From positions 1-42,183 of the forward strand of contig JAUZOW010000003.1 of assembly GCA_030706225.1 (NCBI GenBank): DNA of 42,183 nucleotides, read 5' to 3'. This stretch comes from Bacteroidota bacterium (GTDB lineage: Bacteria > Bacteroidota > Bacteroidia > Bacteroidales > FEN-979). The number at the start of each line of letters is the position of its first letter. Position 1 is the first letter of the stretch. This document shows positions 1 through 8,645 of the stretch, piece after piece. Under the pieces are notes generated by a model that was not told where the DNA came from, ran no database searches, and worked only from the letters and a program-made list of their open reading frames with translations. The translations under genes and the position numbers were made by a program.

Positions 1-284
1 TCACTAAGGAAATTGGTATGCTGGGAGATCAGTGCGATAGGGTGTTTGGAAGGATCGAAGCTGAAATCTTCAGGGATGACTTCTCCATTGATCCTGATCT
101 GGCGGCCGGATGGAGTATTCCGGTTTGCAAACAGTTCAATGTCATTGATCAATGTCGTCTTACCGCAACCGGTTGGGCCTACTATACTAATAATATCTCC
201 GGGTTTAAGTTCCAGATGCGTAACAAGTTCCGGGGTACCGTCTTTCCCTTTCCCACCGAAAATAGTCAGAGTCTGTATATCCAT
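1..284 (-). CDS. ABC-type ATPase, N-terminal part (cut by window edge)
   Basis: This is the first 94 residues of an ATP-binding cassette protein whose C-terminus lies beyond base 1. A Walker A motif GPTGCGKTT sits at residues 40-48 and a Q-loop-like LISQH at about 85-89. The Walker B and signature motifs are outside the window. The start is the ATG at 284-282; a TAnnTTTG box (TATTTTTG) lies about 15 bases upstream, so the leader would be very short. It diverges from the Crp/Fnr gene across a 99-base gap, so that regulator may control it. No substrate or partner can be deduced from the visible part; transporter ATPase or a cytosolic ABC protein are both possible. The nucleotide-binding fold is clear, the specific role unknown. 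Confidence 0.8.
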   Translation of the reverse strand, partial: MDIQTLTIFGGKGKDGTPELVTHLELKPGDIISIVGPTGCGKTTLINDIELFANRNTPSGRQIRINGEVIPEDFSFDPSKHPIALISQHTNFLS

Positions 285-298
285 TTTTTATGTTTTTG

Positions 299-306
299 CA
301 AAAATA
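299..306 (-). promoter_or_regulatory. -7 box for the ABC ATPase gene
   Basis: TATTTTTG on the minus strand matches the Bacteroidota -7 consensus TAnnTTTG and lies 14 bases before the ATG. No TTG is seen at the expected -33 spacing, so support is partial. Confidence 0.35.
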
Positions 307-330
307 TACATAAAGTCTACCGGGAAAGTG

Positions 331-338
331 TACATTTG
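331..338 (+). promoter_or_regulatory. -7 box for the Crp/Fnr gene
   Basis: TACATTTG matches TAnnTTTG and lies 45 bases before the chosen ATG. No TTG lies 19-21 bases upstream, which would fit an activator-dependent promoter or chance. Confidence 0.35.
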
Positions 339-383
339 CATAAAACAATATATTCCGGATACTATAATATTTCATATTCCAAT

Positions 384-1097
384 ATGACAGAATTAATAAC
401 GAATGAGCCAAGCCGGAATCTTTTTGATTGCCGGCAATGTGTTTTCAGATTGTTTTCCTTACGATTTATGACGCCTGAAGATTTCGAGTTGATCCGAAGA
501 ACTTCAATTCAATTGTTTTTTGAAAAGGGGGAAACTATCCTGAAACAAGGTGCCACATCTCATCAATTGGTATTTTTGCAGAAAGGTATCGTAAAGTTCA
601 ATTACCAGTATGATTCAATGAAGAATCATCTCATGACTGTTGTTTCCGGACCGAAATTATTGGGAGGTGCAAACCTTTTTTTTAAAAATACGAACATTTT
701 TTCTCTGGTAGCTATGGAACGTTGTGAAGTTTGCCTGATCGACAGCAAAGCGATAAGATCGGTTGCCCGCCGCCATGGTGATTATGTTCTGGCATTATGT
801 GAACAAACGTCCGATATGTTCCAGGCTGCCATATTCAATTTCATCAGTATGGCGCATAAGCAGGTAAATGGAAGGATCGCAGATATCCTGATTTATTTAT
901 GGGAGAATGTTTACAAATGGAAGCCGGATGATTTTGTGATCTCGAGGAAAGAAATCGCTGAGTTTGCTGCCTGTTCTCATGAAAATGTAATCAACACTCT
1001 TTCAAAATTTAATAAAGAAGGAATCATTACCCTGGAAGGGAAAAAGATACGGATCAATGAGTTTAATAAGTTACTTGAAATAAGCAAAAGAGGATGA
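384..1097 (+). CDS. Crp/Fnr-family transcriptional regulator
   Basis: This 237-residue protein has a cyclic-nucleotide-binding-type beta-barrel (about residues 25-125, with GETILKQG and QLVFLQKGIV), a long dimerisation helix (about 130-170) and a winged HTH (about 185-228, around SRKEIAEFAACSHENVINTL). Cysteines occur as two CxxC pairs, C16/C19 and C114/C117, plus C139 and C197. E. coli FNR also uses N-terminal cysteines plus one near residue 122 to hold a 4Fe-4S cluster, so oxygen or NO sensing through a cluster is plausible but is inference. The start at 384 was chosen because the reading frame upstream overlaps the divergent ATPase gene and does not look like protein. The stop overlaps the next start by four bases (ATGA), so it is translationally coupled to the Rrf2 gene. 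Confidence 0.9.
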   Translation: MTELITNEPSRNLFDCRQCVFRLFSLRFMTPEDFELIRRTSIQLFFEKGETILKQGATSHQLVFLQKGIVKFNYQYDSMKNHLMTVVSGPKLLGGANLFFKNTNIFSLVAMERCEVCLIDSKAIRSVARRHGDYVLALCEQTSDMFQAAIFNFISMAHKQVNGRIADILIYLWENVYKWKPDDFVISRKEIAEFAACSHENVINTLSKFNKEGIITLEGKKIRINEFNKLLEISKRG

Positions 1098-1507
1098 TGA
1101 TATTATCAAAAAAGACCCAGTATGCCATGCTGGCTCTTACCAAGCTGACAAAGGAATACGGAAAGGGAGCCGTATTATCGGGAGATATTGCCAGAAGTGA
1201 AAATATACCCCAGCGGTTTCTGGAAAATATCCTTCAGGAAATGAAAAAACTGGGAATTGTCGGAAGTCGTCAGGGAAAGTCAGGCGGTTATTTCCTGATG
1301 CATGACCCCAAAGATATTAAGCTGGTAACCATAATCCGGCATTTCGAAGGTACGATTGCCATGATGCACTGTATTTCCGAAAAAGCTTACCAACCCTGTG
1401 AATTCTGTAAGGATGAAGAGTCCTGCAAAATTCGGAAAGTATTCAAGAAAATAAGGGACAATACTTACGAAATCCTGGAAGATACCAACCTTATGTCATT
1501 GGTATGA
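1094..1507 (+). CDS. Rrf2-family transcriptional regulator (IscR/NsrR type)
   Basis: This 137-residue protein has the Rrf2 winged HTH at the N-terminus (KTQYAMLALTKL, then IPQRFLENILQEM as recognition helix and SRQGKSGGYFL as wing). The cluster-binding region holds C93, C102, C105 and C111; family members such as IscR and NsrR use three cysteines here for a 2Fe-2S or 4Fe-4S cluster. Its start overlaps the end of the Crp/Fnr gene, so the two regulators are made together. The targets are not visible, but the upstream ATPase and the downstream DUF486 protein are candidates. Rrf2 membership is firm; the cluster and its signal are inferred. Confidence 0.92.
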   Translation: MMILSKKTQYAMLALTKLTKEYGKGAVLSGDIARSENIPQRFLENILQEMKKLGIVGSRQGKSGGYFLMHDPKDIKLVTIIRHFEGTIAMMHCISEKAYQPCEFCKDEESCKIRKVFKKIRDNTYEILEDTNLMSLV

Positions 1508-1569
1508 TATCATTTATAATCTGCAACCTGCAATTTTCTGACTGACTATTCTATTTTTAACTCATCAAA

Positions 1570-1938
1570 ATGAAAGGACTTTATACTATCGGATTATTGT
1601 TTATTTCCAACTCATTCATGACTATTGCCTGGTACGGACATCTTAAGTTCAAAGAGTTGGGTTGGTTTCAGAACTGGGGATTGCCGGCGATTATTCTTTT
1701 AAGCTGGGGCATCGCACTTTTCGAATACATGTTTCAGGTGCCTGCCAACCGGATCGGCTTTCACGAAAACGGAGGTCCGTTCAATCTCTGGCAGCTGAAA
1801 GTCATTCAGGAAGTGATTACGCTGATTGTTTTTTCTGCCTTTACTTTGCTGGTCTTCAAAAATGAGACTTTCCGTTGGAACCATTTCGTCGGCTTTTGCT
1901 TCCTGGTTCTGGCTGTCTATTTTATTTTTAAAGATTAA
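1570..1938 (+). CDS. DUF486 / DMT-type small membrane protein
   Basis: This 122-residue protein has four predicted hydrophobic helices (about 5-22, 34-52, 75-95 and 103-120) and matches the DUF486 family of the drug/metabolite transporter superfamily. Family-typical stretches include the start MKGLYTIGLLFISN, the WYGHLKF segment after helix 1, and FEYMFQVPANRIG. Full length for the family. It starts 62 bases after the Rrf2 stop on the same strand and may be co-transcribed. The family's substrate is not known; the DMT fold suggests a transporter or an assembly partner. No specific function is claimed. Confidence 0.88.
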   Translation: MKGLYTIGLLFISNSFMTIAWYGHLKFKELGWFQNWGLPAIILLSWGIALFEYMFQVPANRIGFHENGGPFNLWQLKVIQEVITLIVFSAFTLLVFKNETFRWNHFVGFCFLVLAVYFIFKD

Positions 1939-1992
1939 GAAAAGAAAAATGCTTTGCCGGAAAGGCAGGGGAATTCATTGTGGTCAGGTGAA

Positions 1993-3636
1993 TCATTGAT
2001 AAAGATACCTTTTGATTTTCATAGTAGCTGTCTTTTCAAAAGGATCAGACTGAACCAATACGAGCTGGAGTTGTGAGAATTTGTTTACACGGCGATTGAC
2101 ATAACGCTGAAGCTCAATCCTTAACTGTTCAATGGTCATTTCTACAAAATTCATGAAGTCATTCTGTAAATGGCTGTAATTTTCTTCAATTTCTGCCCGG
2201 TTAAACTGAACCAGGGCAACCAGTTTTCCTTCTTGTTCAATTACCAGAGAATCACTAACATGCTGGAAATTATTAATTACGGATTCAATTTCTTCAGGGT
2301 AAATATTTTCTCCACCTGAAAGTACAATCATATTTTTAAGCCGTCCTTTGATGTAGAGGTACCCATCTTCATCAAGTACTCCTAAATCTCCGGTTTTCAG
2401 CCAGCCTTCGGGAGTGATAATTTCAGAAGTAAGTTCAGGGTCTTTATAATACCCCCGCATCACATTCGAACCTCTCGCCCAGATTTCACCTTCACCGCTG
2501 ATTTTATCCGGGTTATTTATTTTCAGTTCAGTATCTTCTAAGGCCGGTCCGGTAGATTGTAACCGGAAATGTTGCGGATTGTAACCGGCAAGTAATGGAG
2601 AAGCTTCGGTCATTCCATAACCGATAGCATAGGGAAAACGGGCCTCGATCAGGAATTGTTCAACATTCTGGTTCAGTTTGGCGCCTCCTATCCCAAAAAA
2701 ATGAAGCTCACCTCCAAATGTTTTCATAAGCTTTTTCCCAGCCAAAAGGTTCAATTTCTTCCGGAAAAAAGGAACACGAATCAAGTAACGCAAGAAAAAA
2801 TTACGTTCAAATTTGGGTTGGATACTTTTCCGGTAAATCTTTTCAATAATTAAAGGTACAGACAATAAAACAGTCGGTCTGACCTCCTGAAGAACAGGCA
2901 TGAGAATAGAGGATGAAGGAGCTTTTCCGAGATAATAAATACAAGCCCCTTTGATCATAGGTAAGATCATACCGAGTGTATTCTCATAAGTGTGTGATAA
3001 AGGAAGAATGGAAAGAAAACGATCCCGCTCGGTAACTAACTGGATATGATCCCCTTTTATTGCCGTAAAACAAATATTCTTATGCGTGAGCATAACCCCT
3101 TTAGATTTACCCATAGTCCCGGATGTATAAATGATTGCGGCAAGGTCTTCTTCTTTAACCGGGTACTCTTTAGCAGGACGGCCCTCGGGAGAATATTTGA
3201 TACCCGGATCTGCACCATGATAAATCGAAAAATCTTCAATCCGGATTATAATCATCGAATCTGCAACGGGTAGATTCTTAATCTTTTCAAGCAGAGAACG
3301 GGAAGCAAAGAGAATTTTCGGATCTGCGTGAAGAAGGATTGTTTCTATTTCCCTGGAGTTAAAATCCGGTAATACCGGAACTACAATGCTTCCTGAAAAG
3401 GCAATGGCATAATAAGTAATAGCCCAGTTGGGCATATTGCTGCTCAGGATGGCTACCCGGTCACCCGGCTTAAGTCCGAGTTTTTCAAGAAAACCCATGA
3501 CCGCCCTGATTTTTAGGTCAAGGTCGTTGTAGGTAAAGGGTGTTTCCCCTACCATGGCCATGGCATTGCGTGTACTATGTTTACTGACTGTTTGTGCAAA
3601 AAGTGCAGGAAGTGTCAGCAGGGAGGAATTCTTCAT
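1993..3636 (-). CDS. Long-chain acyl-CoA synthetase / AMP-binding enzyme
   Basis: This 547-residue member of the adenylate-forming superfamily would activate a carboxylate, most likely a fatty acid, with ATP and pass it to CoA. The P-loop YTSGTMGKSKG is at residues 170-180, the A5-type motif YGMTEASP is mid-protein, the TGDLG and KGRLKN motifs follow, and the GGENIYPEEIE hinge leads into the C-terminal lid. The C-terminal catalytic lysine region reads KTATMKIKR, close to the common KT.SGKI.R pattern. Length fits the FadD/AMP-dependent ligase family, though slightly short of typical bacterial long-chain enzymes. A -7 box lies 18 bases upstream of the ATG, and the gene stands alone. Substrate chain length cannot be read from the sequence. 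Confidence 0.92.
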   Translation of the reverse strand: MKNSSLLTLPALFAQTVSKHSTRNAMAMVGETPFTYNDLDLKIRAVMGFLEKLGLKPGDRVAILSSNMPNWAITYYAIAFSGSIVVPVLPDFNSREIETILLHADPKILFASRSLLEKIKNLPVADSMIIIRIEDFSIYHGADPGIKYSPEGRPAKEYPVKEEDLAAIIYTSGTMGKSKGVMLTHKNICFTAIKGDHIQLVTERDRFLSILPLSHTYENTLGMILPMIKGACIYYLGKAPSSSILMPVLQEVRPTVLLSVPLIIEKIYRKSIQPKFERNFFLRYLIRVPFFRKKLNLLAGKKLMKTFGGELHFFGIGGAKLNQNVEQFLIEARFPYAIGYGMTEASPLLAGYNPQHFRLQSTGPALEDTELKINNPDKISGEGEIWARGSNVMRGYYKDPELTSEIITPEGWLKTGDLGVLDEDGYLYIKGRLKNMIVLSGGENIYPEEIESVINNFQHVSDSLVIEQEGKLVALVQFNRAEIEENYSHLQNDFMNFVEMTIEQLRIELQRYVNRRVNKFSQLQLVLVQSDPFEKTATMKIKRYLYQ

Positions 3637-3653
3637 TCAAAGGAATAAGATTA

Positions 3654-3661
3654 CAAAGATA
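3654..3661 (-). promoter_or_regulatory. -7 box for the acyl-CoA synthetase gene
   Basis: TATCTTTG on the minus strand matches TAnnTTTG, 17 bases before the ATG. A TTG occurs 16 bases further upstream, shorter than the usual 19-21. Confidence 0.45.
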
Positions 3662-3737
3662 CGATAATTAATTATATCAATTTTTCATTGATCATAAGGC
3701 CTTTTCCGTTGAAAGAGTTATGGATTATATACGAATG

Positions 3738-5495
3738 TCAATTTCTGAGTAATACGAATGATCCTGAATAAACCCGGAACCGCTTCTCTACTTCATCGTA
3801 AAATGAGATCCTATATGCATAAGTACCTTCAGGACAGGAAGTTCCTTTAAAATTTCCATCCCATCCATCAGATGAGTCATGAGTTATAAAAATTTGTTCG
3901 CCAAAACGGTTAAATATCAGCATAGTATATTGATAAACGCCGTACAAAACCGGTCTGAATACATCATTCAGCCCATCTCCATCAGGAGTAAAAGCTGTGG
4001 GAACAAAAAAACGGAATTCAGCCCGGATTATCACAGTCGAAGAGGCTGTATCAGAGCAACCTGCACTGTTTCCAACGATTTCCCTAACCGTATATGTGCC
4101 TGCTGAAGAATAATCATGCTGTGTAACCAAACAATCATTTATAGTTCCGTCTCCCCAGTCGATGGAGCAGGTTGCTCCTCCTGTGCTTTTATCACTAAAG
4201 GTTACGGTCGGATGAAAAATGGAAGTATCTGTCGGGCTGATCGTAAAATCAGCATGAGGGACAGGTACCAGGGTGACATTAATGGGAAGGGAAGCTGTAT
4301 CCTTGCACCCCATGGGTGTAGATACGATCAACCGGGTATTATATGTACCTGATTGACTGTAGATATGAGAAGGGTTTTGAAGGGTTGAAGTACCGCCGTC
4401 ACCGAAATTCCATTCATAATTCAACATGCTGATTGACACTGTACTGTCGATGAATTCAATCGGTTCATTGGCACAAACGGTTGGGGTAACTACTCCATAT
4501 TTTGCATCCGGTACATTAACAATAATAATAGAGATGACATTAGATTCAACGCGACATTTTTGATAAGGGAAATTTGCCATTTCTCCTGCTGCCAGCCGAA
4601 ATGAATAAGTTCCCGACGGCAAATTATCCAACAGCACAGAAATACTGAGTAGTGTATCTCCCGGCATATTTTGCCAGGTTCCGTTTATAACTTCCTGCCA
4701 TTGGAAATGAGGATAATTGTAACCCGCAGAGACAGAAGCTTCAAAATGAAGAGTATCTTCTGTCCCTTTGCATATGGTATCGGTTTGATCCGATGATTCT
4801 GTGACTTTTGCAAATATATCTGGTCCGCAAGGTCGGAATGTGATATCATCCAGGGCAATATCGTTGGCCGGAGCGCCTCCGGCACTGTTGTTTCGCATGA
4901 CAACGACCACTGTACTGACATTTTCAGGAGTGGAAAAGTAAAACCCGTACTGTTTCCAGACTGCACTGGACTGAAGAGGGATAGAGCCAGTCGTATAGCT
5001 GTTTAGCAGAGTACCATCCGTTTTTTCTATCATAAAAGTAATGTTGGGAGGGCTGTTATCCTGTGATTTTAACAAATTCAGAACCCATGCGGCAAACTCA
5101 TAGACGGTTCCAGGGCATAGACCCGTAATCGTGTTTTTGTAAAAATAATCCGTCAGGGAAATACTTGCATTCACAACCATCATATACCCGCCGGAATTTC
5201 CTGTATGATCTGTAGTCGACCACCAAATGGAACCTGAACCGGCTGTAGAATTTTCAATGGTATAACTGCCATCCATAGGGAAATCATCTGTTGAATAGGT
5301 ATAGCTGGTTTGACCGGAAGGCAAAGCCCCGCCATGGACACTGGTTCCGGATCCAAAATCGATATCGACAATAGGATCTCCCAGACTTCCCTGACAAAGC
5401 TGTGAATAAGAATCCCGCGGAGTCAGCAGAATACAAAAAAGAACCGGCAGAAGGAATCTGCCGGTGATGCAACATAACCCATTATCCTTCAACAC
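3738..5495 (-). CDS. PKD-repeat secreted protein with type B T9SS C-terminal domain
   Basis: This 585-residue protein has an N-terminal signal peptide (hydrophobic FLLPVLFCILL, predicted cleavage after about residue 31) and an N-terminal beta-rich adhesin-like domain (about 35-220). Two PKD domains follow at about 330-410 (YEWNFGDGG, HIYSQSGTYN) and 412-492 (SIDWGDGT, HDYSSAGTYT). The last 90 residues begin with FVPTAFTPDGDGLNDVF, the hallmark of the gliding-motility/CHU_C type B sorting domain that directs export by the type IX secretion system. It is probably surface-attached or released and may bind carbohydrate or other cells. The start codon is not ATG: GTG at 5495 or TTG at 5492 are the only options before an in-frame stop. 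The ligand is unknown. Confidence 0.88.
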   Translation of the reverse strand: MLKDNGLCCITGRFLLPVLFCILLTPRDSYSQLCQGSLGDPIVDIDFGSGTSVHGGALPSGQTSYTYSTDDFPMDGSYTIENSTAGSGSIWWSTTDHTGNSGGYMMVVNASISLTDYFYKNTITGLCPGTVYEFAAWVLNLLKSQDNSPPNITFMIEKTDGTLLNSYTTGSIPLQSSAVWKQYGFYFSTPENVSTVVVVMRNNSAGGAPANDIALDDITFRPCGPDIFAKVTESSDQTDTICKGTEDTLHFEASVSAGYNYPHFQWQEVINGTWQNMPGDTLLSISVLLDNLPSGTYSFRLAAGEMANFPYQKCRVESNVISIIIVNVPDAKYGVVTPTVCANEPIEFIDSTVSISMLNYEWNFGDGGTSTLQNPSHIYSQSGTYNTRLIVSTPMGCKDTASLPINVTLVPVPHADFTISPTDTSIFHPTVTFSDKSTGGATCSIDWGDGTINDCLVTQHDYSSAGTYTVREIVGNSAGCSDTASSTVIIRAEFRFFVPTAFTPDGDGLNDVFRPVLYGVYQYTMLIFNRFGEQIFITHDSSDGWDGNFKGTSCPEGTYAYRISFYDEVEKRFRVYSGSFVLLRN

Positions 5496-5614
5496 GGATA
5501 TGCATTAAATCTTTAAATAAAAGTAGTGCATAACAATGGGGACCAGGATTAAAATAGATGAATGAACAGATTCCGTCGGTAAATAGCAAAATATCAGTCC
5601 TGCATCCAGGAGTT

Positions 5615-6548
5615 TCACGAACTGCGAATGACATTTCTTCTGATATTCGGCAATTTCCTTGAGAAAGCCAATGCCCCAAGGATACATGAAAAGCCACCAA
5701 TCATTATAGTATAGGGAGCACCGATCAGTTCTGCCAGCTCGCCGGCAAGGATGCTTCCGAAAGGGGCAGTACCCATAAATGCCATGGTATAGAAGCTCAT
5801 AACACGACCTCGCTTATCATTATCCGACAGCGTTTGAAGCATCGTATTGCTGGATGCCATCTGAAGCATCATTCCAAGTCCTGTGATCACTAGTATGCCA
5901 AGAGAGAGATAGAATGACCTGGAAAAGGAAAAGCAAAGGAGCCCTATCCCAAAAACACCTGCTGCAAGCGGAATGATTTTCATCAATCCCAGTACACTTT
6001 TCCGGGATGCAAGATACAGAGCGCCTGCCAATGCACCAAGTCCGGTCGCGCCAATAAGGAAACCGAAGGTATGTGAGCCGCCGTGAAGAACTTCTTTTGC
6101 GAAGACCGGCATTAGTACGGTATAAGGCATTCCCATCAAACTGACCAGGGCAAGGAGAAGGATAATATATTTGAGCGGTACATATCCCAATACATAGGAA
6201 AATCCTTCTTTCATGTCTTTCAATACACTGGTCTCTTTCCGTATTTTGTTCTGTGGAGGGATTCTCATCATCAGAAGAGAAATGATCACGAAAATATAAC
6301 TGATGCCATTAATCAGAAAACAGATTCCTTCCCCGGTGAGGAGCGATCAGAAAAGTAGGGATCTGTCCGGCAAATCCAACGATACCAAGCATCAGCGCAG
6401 ATCCGGTCAAATGATACACCAGCCAGGGAGTTGCAATCCGCTGGATCCAGGTTCCGATCAGAGAAATACCCTGTCCGCCGAAGAAAAGCCTATAGTTTCG
6501 GTACTTTAACGATCGGAAAGTGACCTTAAGGCCAAAATCGGATTTCAT
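5615..6548 (-). pseudogene. Decayed MFS transporter (EntS/MFS_3-like) with internal deletion
   Basis: The first 73 or so residues from ATG 6548 match the start of a major facilitator of the enterobactin-exporter type (NYRLFFGGQGISLIGTWIQ, then GFAGQIPTFLIAP). At about 6330-6345 the frame breaks. The other frame resumes directly with GEGICFLINGISYIF, which in intact relatives lies about 100 residues downstream, just before the central loop. Helices 7-12 then continue to a stop at 5615. The total coding content is about 310 codons against about 410-420 for the family. So a deletion of roughly 100 codons plus a frame change is inferred. The extreme C-terminus also looks degraded. The two pieces could not make a working transporter. 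Confidence 0.82.
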
Positions 6549-6714
6549 CTTTATTAATCCACGGGTTTGAATAATGAGTCTGCAAAAATACCAAGAAAGG
6601 ATATTGAAAATCGAAAAGTAAAAGAAGGATGAGGAAATCATATAAAATTTTAATTTTACATAAACAAACAACCCGGTCCATACGAAAACCTATCAAATAG
6701 CGATAATTCTTTTT

Positions 6715-8472
6715 TTGTGTTTATTTCCTTTTTCTCACCAGACAAGGGCTGCAGAATCTTTTTCATTTTTAGAAAAAGCCCGGGTTTACTATAAAAAAGA
6801 GATATCTTCTCTCCCTCTTGAGATCCGGGGAAATGCGGCTATTGACTCTCTTTTGACCGGAACGGATCATAATAAAGATTTTACCCATGCATTCAATACA
6901 TCCTGGAAGATTGGCCTTTATCTCCTGGAAAAAGGGGAACATGGGGATGCACTCGATATCTTTTCGGATATCCGTCAGTATATGAATGCTAAAGGGCTGC
7001 ATTCGAAAGAAGACAAGCATAAAATGTCATCATTGCTGAATGTTATCGGAGCCATTTATGAAGAAAGCGGACTTTGGAATGAAGCCCTTGATCTTTATAT
7101 GAATTCTCTCCGGATTTGTGAGGAGATAGGTTTCGATGAAGGGAAAGCCAGGGTATATAACAACATCGGAAAGCTTTATTTTGGACGGAACGAACTGGAT
7201 AAAGCAGAACTTCTCTTTAATAAAGCGATATCCATTAATACAAAGCTGAAAATAAAACCGGAACTGTTTACCAATTATAATAATCTGGCAGGGATTTATA
7301 AGCTCCGCCATAATCCGAAAAAAGCGCTGGAATATGCATTGATTGCCATGAACCAGCTGGATATATCGAAAGATCTTTACAATCTGTCTATTGTTTATCT
7401 GAATCTTGGTAATATTTACCAGGATTTGGGAACCTATTCCCTTGCGTTGACTTATTATCAGCAAGCTGCTGAAATTCAGCAGAAAAAATCTTACATGATC
7501 AACCTTCTCAGGGCATATCTGAACATGGGTTCTTTGTACGAGAATATGAATAACATGGATTCTGCCAATTCCTGTTTTGCAAGAACCCTGCAGCTGGCAG
7601 AAGTCATCGGAAACCCAACCCAGGAGCTGGAAGCGCTTCTTGCTGCAGCTAAGTATTATAAAAGACATGGAGATACGAAAAAATCAAATGAATGTTTTTC
7701 AAGGTATGTCACATTGAACGATTCCCTGGTGTCACTGAACAGCCTGACCAAAATGGAGCAGATCCAGGCGGTATATGAGGTAATCAACAAGGAAAAGGAT
7801 AATAAAATCCTGCAACAGAAAATAAATCTTCAACAGCTTGCTATTGAAAGAGTCAGGATATTTCTTGGCGGAGTGACAATCATTGCTGTATTACTGTTGT
7901 TGTATCTTTTTAATTTAAGGAGAAACCGGCAAAGGGAAAGATCAAAGAACGAGTTGATTGCAAAACAAACCGAGCTTCTCCATCAGAAAGAGAAGGAGAT
8001 GTTGCTTAGCAAGGAACAAAGACTTACTCAGGAAATCGATTATAAGAATCGCCAGCTTACTTCTTATGTTTTGCATTTATCGAGGAATAATGAATTTATC
8101 TCTAAATTATCCCAGGAACTGAAGCAGATGCTGCTTACGATAAACCCCCGGGAAAAAGAAAAATCCGAAAAGATCCGGAATATATTATCGGAGATGCAGC
8201 AGTACTCAACAGGGCCAAATTGGGAACAATTCCGGCTTTATTTTGAGGAGGTACATCAATCTTTTGAAAAAAATCTGACGACTGCTTTCCCTGATCTTTC
8301 TCCCAACGATAAAAAGATCTGTGCATTACTCAAACTGGGCTTATCTACCAAGGATATCGCTTCCATAACTTTCCGGGAACTCAGGAGTGTCGAATCAGCC
8401 AGAAACCGGTTACGAAAAAAAATGGGACTTGCTCCGGATGTAAATCTTTACACTTATCTTTCGCAATTTTAA
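6715..8472 (+). CDS. TPR-repeat membrane protein with C-terminal LuxR-like HTH
   Basis: The 585-residue frame holds tandem TPR repeats (about residues 70-340), one transmembrane helix (about 381-399, FLGGVTIIAVLLLLYLF), a basic, charged coiled-coil linker (400-450) and a C-terminal HTH of the LuxR type (about 529-572, with LSPNDKKICALLKLGLSTKDIA). This layout, periplasmic TPRs coupled to a cytoplasmic HTH, is common in Bacteroidota and thought to be regulatory; the signal and targets are unknown. The start is uncertain: TTG at 6715 is the only standard alternative start, but the frame is open back to 6664 and encodes a signal-peptide core (IAIILFLCLFPF) that begins upstream of the TTG. No ATG or GTG exists there. 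The gene may use an unusual start or carry a start lesion. Confidence 0.8.
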   Translation: MCLFPFSHQTRAAESFSFLEKARVYYKKEISSLPLEIRGNAAIDSLLTGTDHNKDFTHAFNTSWKIGLYLLEKGEHGDALDIFSDIRQYMNAKGLHSKEDKHKMSSLLNVIGAIYEESGLWNEALDLYMNSLRICEEIGFDEGKARVYNNIGKLYFGRNELDKAELLFNKAISINTKLKIKPELFTNYNNLAGIYKLRHNPKKALEYALIAMNQLDISKDLYNLSIVYLNLGNIYQDLGTYSLALTYYQQAAEIQQKKSYMINLLRAYLNMGSLYENMNNMDSANSCFARTLQLAEVIGNPTQELEALLAAAKYYKRHGDTKKSNECFSRYVTLNDSLVSLNSLTKMEQIQAVYEVINKEKDNKILQQKINLQQLAIERVRIFLGGVTIIAVLLLLYLFNLRRNRQRERSKNELIAKQTELLHQKEKEMLLSKEQRLTQEIDYKNRQLTSYVLHLSRNNEFISKLSQELKQMLLTINPREKEKSEKIRNILSEMQQYSTGPNWEQFRLYFEEVHQSFEKNLTTAFPDLSPNDKKICALLKLGLSTKDIASITFRELRSVESARNRLRKKMGLAPDVNLYTYLSQF

Positions 8473-8499
8473 ACACTGGATATCAATCAGATACTAATT

Positions 8500-8543
8500 T
8501 TGCAGTAGTAAAATATACGGGATTATTCTGCTTGCAGTAGTAA
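8500..8543. repeat. Pair of 12-bp direct repeats upstream of secreted protein
   Basis: TTGCAGTAGTAA occurs at 8500-8511 and again at 8532-8543, with a 32-base period (about three helical turns). The first copy overlaps a TAATTTTG -7-like box at 8495-8502. It lies 100-145 bases before the secreted protein gene and could be a regulator site; function is not shown. Confidence 0.5.
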
Positions 8544-8645
8544 GGATAAGGGACGATATTAGGGGTTCTTGTTTCCATAACGTAATTTTATATAAAATAA
8601 TCTCACATAGGTATATTGTTTTATCATTTAAACAACGGAAATACA

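Noticed and set aside
18-383. N-terminal extension of the Crp/Fnr gene
   Set aside because: The frame is open but antisense to the ABC ATPase gene, and the domain start fits ATG 384.
1939-1992. Terminator between DUF486 and the acyl-CoA synthetase genes
   Set aside because: A TGCTTT/AAAGGCA stem exists but contains a bulge and has no T-run on either strand.
5505-5687. Frameshifted continuation of the MFS C-terminus
   Set aside because: Other frames show only weak likeness to the family's C-terminal tail, so I left it as a possible second lesion and not as a feature.
6629-6700. ATG at 6629 as the start of the TPR gene
   Set aside because: It is in a different frame and ends at a stop near 6700; it would need a frameshift for which there is no direct evidence.
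7030-7668. 212-codon minus-strand frame
   Set aside because: It is antisense to the TPR gene, with shadow-like composition and no known domain.
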